Assembly: GCF_965638725.1 (NCBI RefSeq)
Contig: NC_134974.1
Location: 868,001-932,000, forward strand
DNA: 64,000 nucleotides
Origin: Aptenodytes patagonicus
Lineage: Eukaryota > Chordata > Aves > Sphenisciformes > Spheniscidae
Direction: 5' to 3'
Part shown: in pieces, positions 44,905-56,703 of the stretch
Layout: each line of letters starts with the position of its first letter
How positions within the stretch are numbered: position 1 is the first letter of the stretch
The notes under the pieces: generated by a model
Database searches by the model: none
What the model was told of the DNA's origin: nothing
Seen by the model: the letters and a program-made list of their open reading frames with translations, nothing else
Position numbers and translations under genes: made by a program

Positions 44905-45290
44905 GGGAGACATGCACGCTCCGCGCATCGGATCCGGCTGCTGGATGCTGCGCTGACCGAGTGAACCGCGCCGCAGCGCAGCCGGCCGGAATCTAGGGCA
45001 GTGGGAAAGCGTGCTGGCGTTGGGTGGGGGCCCCCGCCCCCCGTTCCTGCCTTTGTCTGGCAGCCCCCTCCTCCTGCGTCCCCCCCGCTGGCTCGCCTTG
45101 CCCCGCTTTTCCCCCGCGCGCTGTCCGGCTCCGAGCGTGTGCAGGATTGTGCCATGCAGGGGGCCGCGGTCACACCCACCCCGATGTGATGCATTGCTGG
45201 CAGAGAGCGGCTGCTCAGGGCTGGGGGCTTCCAGCCCGAGTTCCCAACTTTCCTCCGCTGCGCAACAAGGCGGCGATTGTCTGTGGCATC
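44905..45290. other. CpG-rich patch inside MEX3A intron 1
   Basis: CpG-dense sequence (for example CTCCGCGCATCGGATCCGG and CGCGCCGCAGCGCAGCCGGCCG) in an otherwise CpG-poor intron. It may be a second, smaller CpG island such as an internal promoter or an enhancer. No exon with good splice sites is evident next to it. Confidence 0.45.
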
Positions 45291-46036
45291 TGGGTTGTTG
45301 CTTTTGGGTCGCGTTGCTTTTTCTTTTTTGTTTTTTTTGCCTTTTTTTTTTTTTTTTTAATAAACAACTTTCATCGTTGCATGAAAAAGCTTAAAATCGC
45401 TGCACTGAAATGAGGTGGTTGCTTATTTTCGTGGCGTGGTGGTGTGTTGGGGTTTTTTTTCCCCTTCTTGTAAACACAACTTGCATCATCAGTACAATAA
45501 AACCTCAATGCAAAGGGATTTAGTTGTTTGTTTGTGGTCCTTTTGTGTGCATTTGTGTTTTTTGACACTACTTTCATCAGATTTTCAGTGCAGCAAAATC
45601 TTACCCCACAGATATTCAGGAGGGTTTATTTGTGATGTTCTTTGTGTGCTTGTCTTTTAACATGGCTTTCATCTTAAATGGGAAAAGAATGCCCCACCTT
45701 ACCAGAGATATTTGAGTGTTGTTTATTTTATGGTCCTGTTTAATTTTATGACTATAACAGAAAAAAGACCAAGTCCTAATTTGCTCTTAGGCTCTCTTAC
45801 ACCACACCAGCAATGTCAAAATGTCCTAAGTGGGGTATTTACAGGTGTAATTTATACCAGTGCAGTGTAAAGGTGCCTTAGTATAAATGAGAAGAGGGCT
45901 AAAAATCTTTTGTCTGTAGAGATAATTTTGTATCTGATGAAAACAAGAAATATAAGGACTTGGAGTGATTTGTGTGGTATGTTTTAAAAAAAAAAAAAAC
46001 CACAAAAAACCAACCAAACAAAAAAAACCCACCTCG

Positions 46037-46210
46037 GGGCTGGATCCTTAGCTGTTTGCTGTAAGCTGGTACAGCACCTCTGATGCTTTCAGGTGAAGCC
46101 CACGCTTCTGGGCATAAACTGGTGGCACGTGCTGGAGGTGTGCCAGTTTGTGCCAGGTAAGACCCTCTAGACTGCATCAGTAGCAGTATGTACCTGTACA
46201 GGATCTGGCC
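46037..46210. repeat. Ancient short palindromic repeat (same family)
   Basis: Ends GGGCTGGATCCT (46037-46048) and AGGATCTGGCC (46200-46210) are inverted repeats with few mismatches, about 174 bases apart. The sequence to the right (TGAATTTACACTGAAGT, AATGGAACTACGC near 46251-46290) looks like part of another copy. Confidence 0.55.
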
Positions 46211-47386
46211 TTCTAGCAGCAGTAAGGAGAAGGTTGTCAGCGGGTTTAACTCTGAATTTACACTGAAGTAAAATATCCAATGGAACTACGCTATAGGCAT
46301 GGCTGCATTTTCCATTGCGCTGTCCTTCTGCTGGCATTTACACCGTGCATGGAGCAGTGGGCACATCCAGTGCACATCCATCCCCTGCACTGCTCCGGCC
46401 TTTTGCTGCTGCCAGAGCAGTGCACGGGAGCCTCAGCGTAAACCACAGTGAGGTCACATGGAAGCACCATTCTGAGCGAGAAAAGCTTTGGGATGGGATC
46501 GTGCAAAGTGAACGGCAGTCAGATCGGATGCATCCTACACCCTTGTTGCCCTCCTGAGCAACTGCCTTAGCTGGACGGGTGGACCAAGCTCTTGAAGCCT
46601 TCTCTGTTAGTTTTGATGGATTTGTTTACCCCTGATGCAGGGGTAAGCAGAGAGGAGAATGTGGCTGTGCATCAAAATCTCCCCCAATTCCCCCTCCCTG
46701 GTTTGGCAATGTCTAGACTCGATTTATTTATTTGTTTTTAGCCAGAGCTAGCTGCTCTGCGGATTAATTCCAGTTAGATAACTGGTCTGGGTGCCGGAGG
46801 CTCAACAGTCCTCAAGGGTTTGTTCCTGTATGTTAACATTTGTGGCTTACTAGGGTAATTTGCAAACGCATTTACTTTGAGTCAATTGGCAATCAGTTAA
46901 CTGAAGTTAAAAAGAAAAAGGGGTGGGGGGAGGAAATAATCATACAAGCCTCCTTTGCAGAATGCTTTGGGATCTGTGTTATTGGCAAAAACCAGAGTAA
47001 TAGAAGCTAGGTAGTGGAAACACAACAAGAAAGGGCTTAATTCTCTCTCTAATATAAAAATCTAACTGGCAGGAGTGTGCCAGGGATCAATTAGCCGATG
47101 TCTGCACACTGCCTTAAAGAGTAGAACACTACAGCAAGGTTATGTATTATTATAGTTTCTACAGGTCCTTTTCTTCTCTTAGCTTTACATTTTTAGCACC
47201 ATCTCCTAAGCAGTTCTCTCCCCTTTTAATAATCCACCTAGTGAAGCGGTTTGTTGCATGTCGTTTTCAAATTTCAGTTACACACGAAGAAAGCCTTTCA
47301 TTTAAAAAAAAAAAACAACCATACAGGACAAATTTCATTTGACAAAAGCACATAGGACCGTGCTACTCATCCGGCCAGGATATGAA

Positions 47387-47662
47387 GGGCCACATCCTGA
47401 TCTGGCTGTGCTCTGTCAGAAACGGAGCAATGTCAAAGAAGGCTCAGCCCCTATTTAGTTGTGCAAAGCAAGGTCAGGGTTGGGGTTGAGATGGGCTGGG
47501 AGCCTTGACCCTGAGTGGGTAAATCAGATTTAAGCCCAGCCTGATTTTAGCTGATGTAAATCAGCGCGGCTCTCTTGGAAGTTGGTGGAGTTATCTGGAT
47601 TTATACTGCTGATGGCTTGGCCTGTTGTCTGCACCAATTTAGAGCTGCTAGAGATCTGGGCC
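47387..47662. repeat. Ancient short palindromic repeat (same family, longer)
   Basis: Ends GGGCCACATCCTGA (47387-47400) and AGATCTGGGCC (47652-47662) are inverted and similar to the two other copies. The interior has paired TGTAAATCAGCGCGGCTC and GGAGTTATCTGGATTTATAC blocks, as expected for the arms of this palindromic family. Possibly two copies side by side. Confidence 0.5.
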
Positions 47663-49049
47663 ACTGAACCTGCTGGGCTGCTGGTCTTGATGGAGTTGGT
47701 CTAATTTCCTGTGGGGTTATTTTCTCCAGTTTTTAAGCACAGGATCCCCCATCTGTCTGTCTCTGCAAAGCTGGCTTTCCTGTCTGCAGGCCTGCATGGA
47801 GACCCTCCCTCCTCCTCCCCCTGCTTCTCACACCATCGACTGCACCATGCGTCCTTTTGTCCGTTTCTAGATCCTCCCTCCCCCTCTCGCCATGCTCTCT
47901 CCTTGCCCGTCTCCTTTTTGCCGTTTTGGGGTGTCTCTCCTTTGCCTCCACACCCCTAATTCTCCTCCTCCCTCGGAGGGATCACAGCGTGACTCTCCCT
48001 CAATTTCCGTCACCTTTCCTCCATCCCTAACTCCCTCCCACCCTCGTGTAACTCGCTTACGTTTGCCCTCATTCATGTGTATTCCTTGCCACTGTTTCCT
48101 TCCATCTGTCCCCAGCATGGAGCCCCCATCCTTTGTCACTGCTCTGCTTGCCTGACCCTCCGTGTCACCTCCTTGATTGTTTCCTGTCGTGCTGGGCTCA
48201 GATCCCTCTCCCCCCACGCGCAGTCATTGTCCCATGGCTTAGAAAAACACCGAACCCAAGCCCAGCCCTGACAAACGCCTACCTGAGGTCCTTTTGCAAA
48301 CGAGAGCAAGCCTTGCGCTCCTGGGAGGCAGAACGTGGGTCACTGAGGAATTCAGCAAATGCTACTTCAGTCTGGGGTGATGCACGGGAGTAATTTTCAG
48401 CGTGGATGCTTGCCGCTAACACCCCCTTTCTTTCCATGTGACGCTCCGGTGATATCCCTGGGGAAATGGTGGCATCTCGGTTAATCTTCCTAAGATGGAA
48501 TCTCCATCTTTGGAGCAAGCAGCATAGGAGCGGAGCAGGGAAATGTCTGCCAGGGATGGGTCAGGGAGAGCCGAGCCTGCCCTGGGGCTGCGGGAGGGCA
48601 TAGGTGACCCCTTACAGTTTTATCCCGCCCTCCACGGGCTCCTTGGGATGAACCTTTATTCTGTAATTTTGTCTGCGTGGTTTTATTCTACAGTTGTGTC
48701 GTGCCTAGCACCGTAAAGTCCTGTTCTTTGAGTTTCCTAAGTACTAATAATACAACACTGTTGATGACCATCGGTCCACATCAACTGTTTAGAAACTTTA
48801 CTAAACAAAGCATTGCAAATATACTTCAGGGTGCAAACTCAGTGGGGAGTAACGTGTGAGCTACATTGGATTTGGCAGGGGGTGGATTTGGTTTGGATTT
48901 TGGGGATTTGCCCAGCTCCTTCTCTGGGTCAGATCTATCATTTCCATTCCCCAGGAACATGAAATTAGTGGCTTAGAGATGCATTTAATGCAGCAGCATC
49001 GCAAAGCTAAGTGTTATAGGAAGTTTTGCAGTAACACAGAGCAAGACAC

Positions 49050-49156
49050 AGCTATTCTTCCCATTCCACAGATGGGGGACTGAGGCTCACAGAGCTGAAG
49101 TAGCTCTGAGGAGTTAAAAGTCACACTGGGAGTCGACAGCAGAGTCAGGATTTACC
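49050..49156. repeat. MIR-like (CORE-SINE) relic
   Basis: The block order TATTCTTCCCATTCCACAG, ATGGGGGACTGAGGC, TCACAGAGCTGAAGT, AAAAGTCACACTGGGAGTC and GCAGAGTCAGGATTT follows the body of amniote MIR SINEs. The tRNA-derived head is not obvious. MIR-type copies are rare and decayed in birds, so this is a recognisable fossil; identification is by eye. Confidence 0.6.
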
Positions 49157-51535
49157 GGCACGGTGTCCTACACCAATGCCAAGACCCCCTGACAGGCGGT
49201 GGGGTTTCAAAGCTATGCTGGGAAGTTTCGTGTTCGCCGAGTCTCCTGCAGTTTGACGAGGCTGCACCCCAGTGCCCATGCGACGTTGCGAGATGCGAGT
49301 GCGACCTGTCAGGCTGAGCATGCTTTGTGCAGCTGTAACTATTGGTTGTACCATGTGCGGCGCCTGCCACCGCTGCGAGCGCGGGGAATTATTCTTGTCA
49401 GCTGTAGTGGCATGAGGCTCTGTTTTTATCACTAAAGGTGCGGGGTTCGATTCTTGCTAATGATACGTGGTGGTGGGATCGTTACATTCCTGTAAATACC
49501 CTGATGTCACAAGTTGGTGTCTCATGAGACGAGCTGCAGATCAGTGGCAGCACTAAGTGAGTGGCAGCCCTGAACTCCCAGCTGGGAGAGATGTTGTTAT
49601 TTATTAGGATCTGTATAAATAATAATGTTCCAGCCCACGAGCTGAGGAATCTTAATTTCTTGGTTGCAGAAGCATTGTTTGCAGGTCATCTTGTGTTAAA
49701 GTATGATGTCAGTGTAGTACGTTGAGGAAAACTTGCTGGTGTCAGATGGTCAGAGGAGAGGACAAGAGATGGGCTCCTTTTGGGAGAAGAGGGGGTGGGG
49801 GATCTCAGAGGTTTCAATGCCATATCCTGATCCTCTTGTTCCGTGAGCCCTGAGTCAGACACCTGAATCCTTGGGAAACCAGGGCAAAATGCTCGCCTTA
49901 CTCCATCTGCACTAGTAGAAATGCGGTGCCCTGGAGAATCAAATTTTTTCATTTTTCTTAGAGACCCGAGCTTAGAGCAAACCTCCCCGCGGAGGAAGCC
50001 CCAGTCTGCATGGGAACTTGGTGCCAGGCTTTCAAAATGCCTTCAGGCACTGAGTAAGGCTTTTGGAGAGAGGGGTCAGAGGGACAGCAGCAGGGAGGGT
50101 TTCCAGAAGTAGTGTGGAAAATTGTGCCACATCTGTAAAAATATTTAGTTGCTTGATGGCATCCTAGTGTCATCTAGCAACCTGGAGTCACACAGCTGGC
50201 TCTAAACCCCTCTAAAAAACGATTTGGAAGCCAAAACACACTGCAAAGTCTCTTGCCTTTTTTGGAAGAGCAGAAAGATGTTTTCTGAGCTGTAAGGAGC
50301 AGGGGGAATAGGCTTGGTGGGCTCCAGGGAAGTGGATACTGATATACAAAAGCACTGGCGTGGCAAGTGACCTCAGGAAAGGGTCCAAGCGCCCGGACCG
50401 CTGTGGTGAGGAGGCCTGCGGCCATCAGTGTTTGATACACTGGATGGAGAGTCAGGGGAGAAACGTAGCCCGTGGCTGGATGGCCTCCCCTCCCCAGGCA
50501 GCCACCCCTGTGCCTTTGCTGCAGCTCCTGGTGAGTGCCAGGAGCAGGGGCCTGCACACAGCCTGCGGCGGAGCTCTGCATGGACACGGGAGGGCAGCCC
50601 TGCCCCATTTCTTGCTGTTTTGACCCCAAAGCAAATACTGGCATCCTGCTACCCCCTGGCCTTCTAGTGGTGCCGACGTTTGGAGTCCCACCATATCTGA
50701 GGTGGGGAGCCCAAATTGCTGCATCTCTGCTACCCCCCCCCCCCCCAAACTTGGCCCCCCAAAAGTAACCTGGGTCACACCAGATTCACCCCAAAAGCTC
50801 CACAGTAGGACAGAAGTCCCTGTGGAGGGCTCTGCTCTCTTGAGTTATGGCAGACGTCTCTCCCCTCATGCTCCCCGTGAGCTGGTGCAGGGTGGCACAG
50901 GGGCTCCACATCAGCCGTGCCTCGCTGTGGACTCAGCATCCCCCTGCTTTCTCCTGTCATCTCCAGCCTCTCTTGCGGCCCCGTGTGTCAGCCGAATCCT
51001 TCCTGTCCCGAGAGCCACTCTGATGAGAGGGGAGCCAGGGCGGCCATCTTCTCTGAGGGGCAACGTGTCGAGGCCTGGGCCTCAGTGGGGACAGCCTTCC
51101 TCACAGGGACCGCTGGCCCATGGGGAGGGCTTGAACCTCCCCCTGGCTCCCTGGTGCTTGGGGGTGTGTGAAAGGGAGGTCTCAGGGGTGATTGCCAAGG
51201 AGTGGCTGATTTCTGAGGGGAGGCGGCTGAGGGGGATTGTGTGGTGGGGGGCAGCACACAAAATGGCGACACCCGCCTGAGGATGAGGGAGCAGGGAGCT
51301 CCTGAGGGAGGAGCTCTCTGGGGATGGTGAGGGGGAAACCTTCCTCTGGCATTTCTCCTGTCAGGAGGGTTAGGGGGAAAGGGCCTTTCCCTCATTTTAG
51401 GTCCCCGGGCAGTGGCTGCTGTGTGGTGCAGGGCCTGCTGAAAACAGGCAGCTCAGCCTGGTTTCCTGAGGAGAGGGGAGGGTGGCGGGACAGCCTCTCT
51501 AACCTCCCTGCCTTGTTTTCTCTCTCTTCCCCAAG

Positions 51536-52641
51536 GCTGCAAGATCAAAGCCCTGCGGGCAAAGACCAACACCTACATCAAGACGCCAGTGCGGGGTGAG
51601 GAGCCGGTCTTCATGGTGACGGGACGGCGGGAGGATGTGGCCATGGCCCGGCGGGAGATCATCTCCGCTGCCGAGCACTTCTCCATGATCAGGGCCTCCC
51701 GCAACAAGGCTGGCACCACTTTTGGCAGCGCTCCCACCTTGCCGGGGCAAGTCACCATCCGGGTGCGCGTGCCCTACCGCGTGGTGGGCTTGGTGGTGGG
51801 TCCCAAAGGAGCCACCATCAAGCGGATCCAGCAGCAGACCAACACCTACATCATCACGCCCAGCCGGGACCGGGACCCCGTCTTCGAAATCACTGGCGCG
51901 CCGGGCAATGTTGAGCGCGCTCGGGAGGAGATCGAGACCCACATCGCAGTGAGGACGGGCAAGATCCTGGAGTACAACAACGAGAATGATTTCCTCTCCA
52001 GCAGCCCCGACTCGGGCATGGAGAACCGCTACTCGGAGGCCTGGCGGGTCCACACACCGGCGCCAGGCTGCAAGCCCCTTTCCACCTTCCGGCAGAACAG
52101 CCTGGGGTGCATCGGCGACTGCTCCGTTGACCCCGTCTACGAGACCCCCCGGCTGAATGACCAAAACGACTTCAATTATGGTTACCTCTTCCCCAACTAT
52201 GGCGTGAACAAGCAAGACCTGTATTACGGGGTTCCAGAGTCGGGTGCCCCGATGTGGGCTGGGCAGGAGAACACCAACCCCGTCTCGGTGCTCTTCTCGA
52301 AGCAGCAGCGGTCCAGCAGTACTGGCGCCATCCACCCAAATTCACATCGCTCCCCGTCCTCCTCCATCCAAGAGCCCAATCTCTCCGGTCTCCCCAGGCG
52401 GTCGCAGGGGGAACCGCTCCAAGGGTTTTCCAAGCTGGGGACGACTACCGCTGCCCGGACATCTGTCTCCAGCAGCCGCGAGTGCATGGTGTGTTTCGAA
52501 AGTGAAGTTACGGCAGCTCTGGTGCCGTGCGGCCACAACCTCTTCTGCATGGAGTGTGCCGTGAGGATCTGTGAGAGGACTGATCCAGAGTGCCCCGTTT
52601 GCCACGCTGCAGCCACTCAGGCCATTAGAATATTTTCCTAA
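51536..52641 (+). CDS. MEX3A: MEX3A coding exon 2: KH1 end, KH2, RING finger
   Basis: This exon gives residues 156-523 and the TAA stop (52639-52641). It completes KH1 ([19 protein letters not shown] ... to about 204) and carries KH2 (about 228-290, with the RNA-contact loop GPKG at 244-247). Both KH domains are almost identical to human. Then comes a variable Ser/Pro/Gly-rich linker (about 310-465) including YLFPNYGV and [12 protein letters not shown], and the C-terminal C3HC4 RING with zinc ligands C472, C475, C487, H489, C493, C496, C508 and C511. The end ATQAIRIFS is the family terminus. Total 523 residues, human 520. MEX-3 proteins bind target mRNA through KH domains and can ubiquitinate partners through RING. 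All zinc ligands and GXXG loops are intact, so the gene looks functional. Gene symbol is set against MEX3B, C and D by the MPSLVV start and LMNA linkage. Confidence 0.98.
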
Positions 52642-52713
52642 AGAGACAGAGCAGGGCATTGGGGTGGGGGGGTGGGGGTAGAAAGGGAGTATGGGGGGGT
52701 CCAGGAAAGAAAA

Positions 52714-52767
52714 ATGATGATGATAATAATAATAATAATGATGATAATAATAATAATAATAATAATG
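52714..52767. repeat. (ATG/ATA)n microsatellite in MEX3A 3' UTR
   Basis: A run of ATG then mostly ATA trinucleotides begins 73 bases after the MEX3A stop codon. It is followed by A-rich and GAA-rich sequence to about 52870. Confidence 0.95.
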
Positions 52768-53734
52768 ACATCTGAAGAACAAACAAATGAATGAAAGAAT
52801 AAATTAATTTAAAGAAGAAGAAGAAGAAAAAAAAGAAATTATTTTACAAGCAATGTATGTTATTTTTTAAAAAAAAGTGAATAATAAAATTAAAATGAAT
52901 AGCAAAGCCAGAAATTTTGAAGGGCGAACGATGCTCCAGCCTGCAATGTCTTTTTTAAAACAAGTACTCTGAACGCACACTCGGATCTTGCAAGCAAAGC
53001 GGTTTAGTTCAGTTTTTTTTGGTGGTGAGATTGGGACTTCTCTGCATTGACCAAGCCAGGCCATCTTGATCGGACGGGGAAGGGAGCAGGGACGTGGGGG
53101 GAGCCCTGCCAGCCTTTCTTCTTCAGCCACATTGAATCTTCGTCTTGGTCTGAAGCCCCTACTCTCCTCCCCCCCAGGGATGTCAGCCCAACTGGGAGCT
53201 CAGAAAGAAACAAATAGAAAGAAAGGAAAACGGATGACGGGGATTTAGAAAAACGAAAAAGAAACCATCAACCTCTGGGAACCTGTTAGAACGAGGGCAC
53301 AACTGTATTACCTCAAAGATTTAAACAAAAAAAAAAAAACCACAGCAGCTAAAGAACTTTTATTGTTTTCCTTTTTTTCTAAAAAAAAAACAAACAAAAA
53401 AACCAAAAAAAAGAAAATCAAAAAAAGAAGATGAAGAAATAAAAATGACGCCGGTGAAACTGAAGAAGGTTTGGAAGAACCTATTGGAATCACACTGGGC
53501 GATTAGCATTTATTTTATTATTCTGAGCCACCGTGGAGTCTGGAACTTTGTTCTTTTTTCCTTATCCAAGCAGGGATTTGTTCATCAGACGAATCAGGAG
53601 TCACTAACAGGGTATTTCAAAAGCAGTCCTGAGTTCCCATCCGTGGGGGGAGTGTATCGACTTCCGCGTTTCCGTAGTTCACTCTTCATCCTTTTTTCCA
53701 AGTGATGCCAGCTGCAGCGACACACAACATGCAT

Positions 53735-53762
53735 GCGCACGCACACACACACGCACACACAT
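53735..53762. repeat. Short CA-rich microsatellite
   Basis: Interrupted CA repeat (ACGCACACACACACGCACAC) in the MEX3A 3' region. Confidence 0.85.
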
Positions 53763-54317
53763 AACATTGTGCTTTTCTTTTCTTAAAAAATATATATATC
53801 ACACCAAAACCTAAGAAAGACGATCATGCAATACAGGCAATGAGCCCATACGAAACCAACATGCATCCCGACAGAAAGCAAAAAAACCCCGAGTTTATAT
53901 ATATAATTTTGTTGTCGTCGTTTTTAAACTGGACCAAAAGTTTTGTTACCCAAAACCGAGTGGGGGAAAAAAAAGAAGAAAAAGTATTTCTTTATGGACC
54001 AAAACCTCTTCAGCTGTCCTTTACCTGGATCTTCCTGAGGTTGGCCACTTTTATATATTATATTTTTTTCAGAACGAAACAAAACAAAAAAAAATTGCCT
54101 TGTTGAACATCCTTTAATCATTTCAAGACTCCTGGTTTTGTTAAATCAGATACTTTTTAAACCATTGGGAAGTGGGAGAGGATGGGCTTCGAATCTGGCT
54201 TCTGTGCCAATGCACACAAGATGCAAGCCAGCATCTTAACATCATCAGGTTTGTTCAACCAGGATGCCAAAATGCTGTGATGGTAAAGATGTGTGTTGGA
54301 TTAACCTATCAAGTACC

Positions 54318-54422
54318 AGTATATCTATCTATAAATATATGTGTGTATATATATATAGGCACTTAACTCATCAAGCACCTATATATATATATATGTGTAT
54401 ATAAAATTATATATATATAATT
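54318..54422. repeat. (TA)n-rich tract, duplicated
   Basis: Two TA runs (about 54337-54357 and 54381-54420) are separated by the related segments AGGCACTTAACTCATCAAG and AGCACC. The layout suggests a local duplication or slippage. It lies in the presumed 3' UTR. Confidence 0.85.
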
Positions 54423-55551
54423 TTTCTCCCACCACCACCGCTTCCCTGTTTCCTACCCCTCGACTTCTGCTCACAGATCCTGGACCCTGATTTAGAACTG
54501 AACCAACAAGTTTCACAACTTGGCAGAGACAGTTCTACAGAAAAAAAAAAAAAAACAAAACAAAATAAAAATCGCCTGAGATTTTTTTTTCCCTTCAGTT
54601 ACAGGAGACTTTATTTTCATCGTAATAACGTTCCTGGGAACATCCCCTCTTCTGCTCAGTTTGCTGCCGCTTGCTGCCGGTTGCTGCCTCCACCCCGGTA
54701 TGGTCTGCTCGAGCCATCCTCTGTCACTGGAGGAGAGGCTGAGCTTGCCACTCTTGGGGCAGGCTGCTCCGGTGCTCTGCGTCGATAAAGATCCACTTTT
54801 GATCTTCAGATATTGGGTGGAGGGGCATGAAATGATGTGCCTCCACCATTTTGCATCAACCGTAAAATATTACGTAGGGGCAAGAGGTGGATGGAGGGGT
54901 GGACGACGTTCCTAGGCTCTGTAGTGGATGCTGATGTTTTGGAAAAGAAAAAAAAATAATGCTGTGCTAAAGGGACACTGTCAGGTCGAATTTGTACTCA
55001 CCTCCTCCCCAAAGCTTTAAGAAATCTCCGGCCGCTTGGTTCTCCCGGCCCTGTGGTGTGCACAGTCATTTGCACCGGGACCGGGTTAGGATGTGAGCGC
55101 TTCCCAGGGGAAGGCGCCGCGTTTTGGACCCGCCGGTGTGGGTGCCATGTGGGAGCCGTGGGGCGATGGAGGGCTGGGGGTGCTGCTCCGGCCGAACTCC
55201 CAAAGCCTCCACAGCCCGGTGCTGTGCCAGGGCACAGACATGAAAGCCATCCCCCCCCATGGAAGCGTGGCCTCGGCAAAGGCTTCAGAGCCCTGGCCAG
55301 CTCTGGCCATGTCCTTTCTAAAACTGGCCCAGTTCTCGTTCAAAATCTGGCTTCGGTTTGGTCCCAGTAAAAGAAGGGGAAGGGAGAGGGGGAACATTTC
55401 TCTTCTCCGGGCAGTAACCTTTCCCCTCCCCATGTGCACCACCTCCTCCATCATGTCCCGTCCACCCACCCCAGGGTTGTATTTTAACCGTTCATTGTGC
55501 AAAATTCTCCCGCTGATGTCGAGAGAGTGGTTGGGGCAAGAGCTGGGTTGC

Positions 55552-55580
55552 GGGGGCGGGCGGGGGCGGGCAGGGGGGGG
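55552..55580 (+). other. G-quadruplex motif, sense strand, MEX3A 3' region
   Basis: Five G runs of 5, 3, 5, 3 and 8 bases are separated by one- or two-base loops. This is a textbook stable quadruplex motif and lies on the MEX3A sense strand, so it would also be present in RNA if the 3' UTR extends this far. Confidence 0.8.
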
Positions 55581-55802
55581 ATCCAACCACCCTTCGGAGG
55601 GGCGTTCGGAAATGTTTGTGTTGGTAATGGAGGGGATTTAGCTGGAAACTGCAACGGCAAATGCTTCCCTGGCCGAGTCCCCCAGGGCCGATATGTTAGT
55701 TGAGTTGACTAGTCGTTCTTGGCTGAGTGAAGTCTGTTCGTGGTAATGTGAGCAAGTTTTTGATCAATGTCTTTATTTGATGCCAGGTTGTGAAGAGGTG
55801 GG

Positions 55803-55900
55803 TGGGAGCGGGGAGGGGGGAAGGAGACACCCGTGTCGGGGACCTGGGGTGGGGGGGACCTATTCTAGCACTGACCCTAGGGAGTGGGGAGGGGGGAAGG
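55803..55900 (+). repeat. G-rich repeat pair, quadruplex-prone
   Basis: The 15-mer GGGGAGGGGGGAAGG occurs exactly at 55810-55824 and 55886-55900, within a G-rich stretch that also contains GGGGTGGGGGGGACC at about 55845-55860. Both copies lie on the MEX3A sense strand. Confidence 0.75.
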
Positions 55901-56179
55901 TAAGGGGGGCTCTTGTCTGCTCCTTTTATCTCCTCCCTTACCTTAACAAGCGAAAACGATGTAAAAGCCTCCTGCATGCTGAAAAATGTTAGAGAAAAAA
56001 AAAAAACCTTTCTTTTAAAAAAAAAAAAAAAAAGAAAAAAAAAAAAAGGAATAATGACCCAAACAAACGTCCAGGCTTGCTGATCGGAACCGGAGGGGGG
56101 CTGTCTGTCTGTCCAGGCAGCGGTACGTCTGCCCCTCTCTGCAGACGAGGTTCCTACTCAAGTCTCCAAGTTGGCCTTT

Positions 56180-56185
56180 AATAAA
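56180..56185 (+). terminator. MEX3A: Candidate MEX3A poly(A) signal (proximal)
   Basis: AATAAA in the context CCTTTAATAAAATC, about 3.5 kb after the stop codon, which is close to the 3' UTR length I recall for human MEX3A. A (TA)n run follows. Candidate only. Confidence 0.35.
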
Positions 56186-56205
56186 ATCTTCAGTTCCAAT
56201 AACCT

Positions 56206-56253
56206 TTATATATATATATATATATACATATATATATACATATACATATATAT
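56206..56253. repeat. (TA)n microsatellite
   Basis: About 48 bases of TA repeat with a few CA interruptions, directly after the AATAAA at 56180. Confidence 0.93.
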
Positions 56254-56703
56254 TAAAAGAAAGCTTGATGTAGCAGTTCTAGTTTAAAATGAATAGAAGT
56301 ATTTCGGCCCCTGTTTTATTTTGATTTCTCCTTTTCCCCTGCTTTCCCCCGTACCCTCACCAACTCCATATTTTGATGTAGCAACTTTGGAAGAAAGAAA
56401 AACAGGCGCTGTAAACGCACCGAGAGCTACCTCTGGCCCGAGATGGGTCTGCACGGGGGGCTCGGGCAGTGGGGGAGAGCTGTGGCCCCCGCTGCTCCCC
56501 GGCCCGTCGGGGGCACCCAGAGAGGGGCAGTCCTGGGCCCTGCCTGTTAGCATCCTAGGGGAGCCCGGTTGCGGGGCTTAAACAACAAATTTGCGTAACT
56601 TTTTTTTTTTTTTTTTTTTCTCTCTTTTTAAATATATGTATATATATAAAAACCTTAAAAAAAAATAAAATAAAAACAAAAAACAAGAAAAATGCCCATG
56701 ACC

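Larger units (their letters stand above)
39985..51535 (+). other. MEX3A: MEX3A intron 1
   Basis: An 11,551-base intron with GTGAGC donor (39985) and pyrimidine-rich TTTTCTCTCTCTTCCCCAAG acceptor (AG at 51534-51535), phase 1. I see no coding exon inside. It contains a candidate intronic poly(A) site (40469-40488), T/A homopolymers, ancient palindromic repeats (41689-41802, 46037-46210, 47387-47662 and fragments), a CpG-rich patch at about 44905-45290 and a MIR-like relic (49050-49156). Confidence 0.93.

Noticed and set aside
46351..46396. 9-bp inverted repeat GGAGCAGTG ... CACTGCTCC
   Set aside because: Short arms with a 28-base loop in GC-rich DNA; probably chance or part of a decayed repeat.
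56427..56433. let-7 seed match CTACCTC
   Set aside because: A single 7-mer in several kb is expected by chance, and the transcript end is unknown; noted only in the 3' UTR entry.
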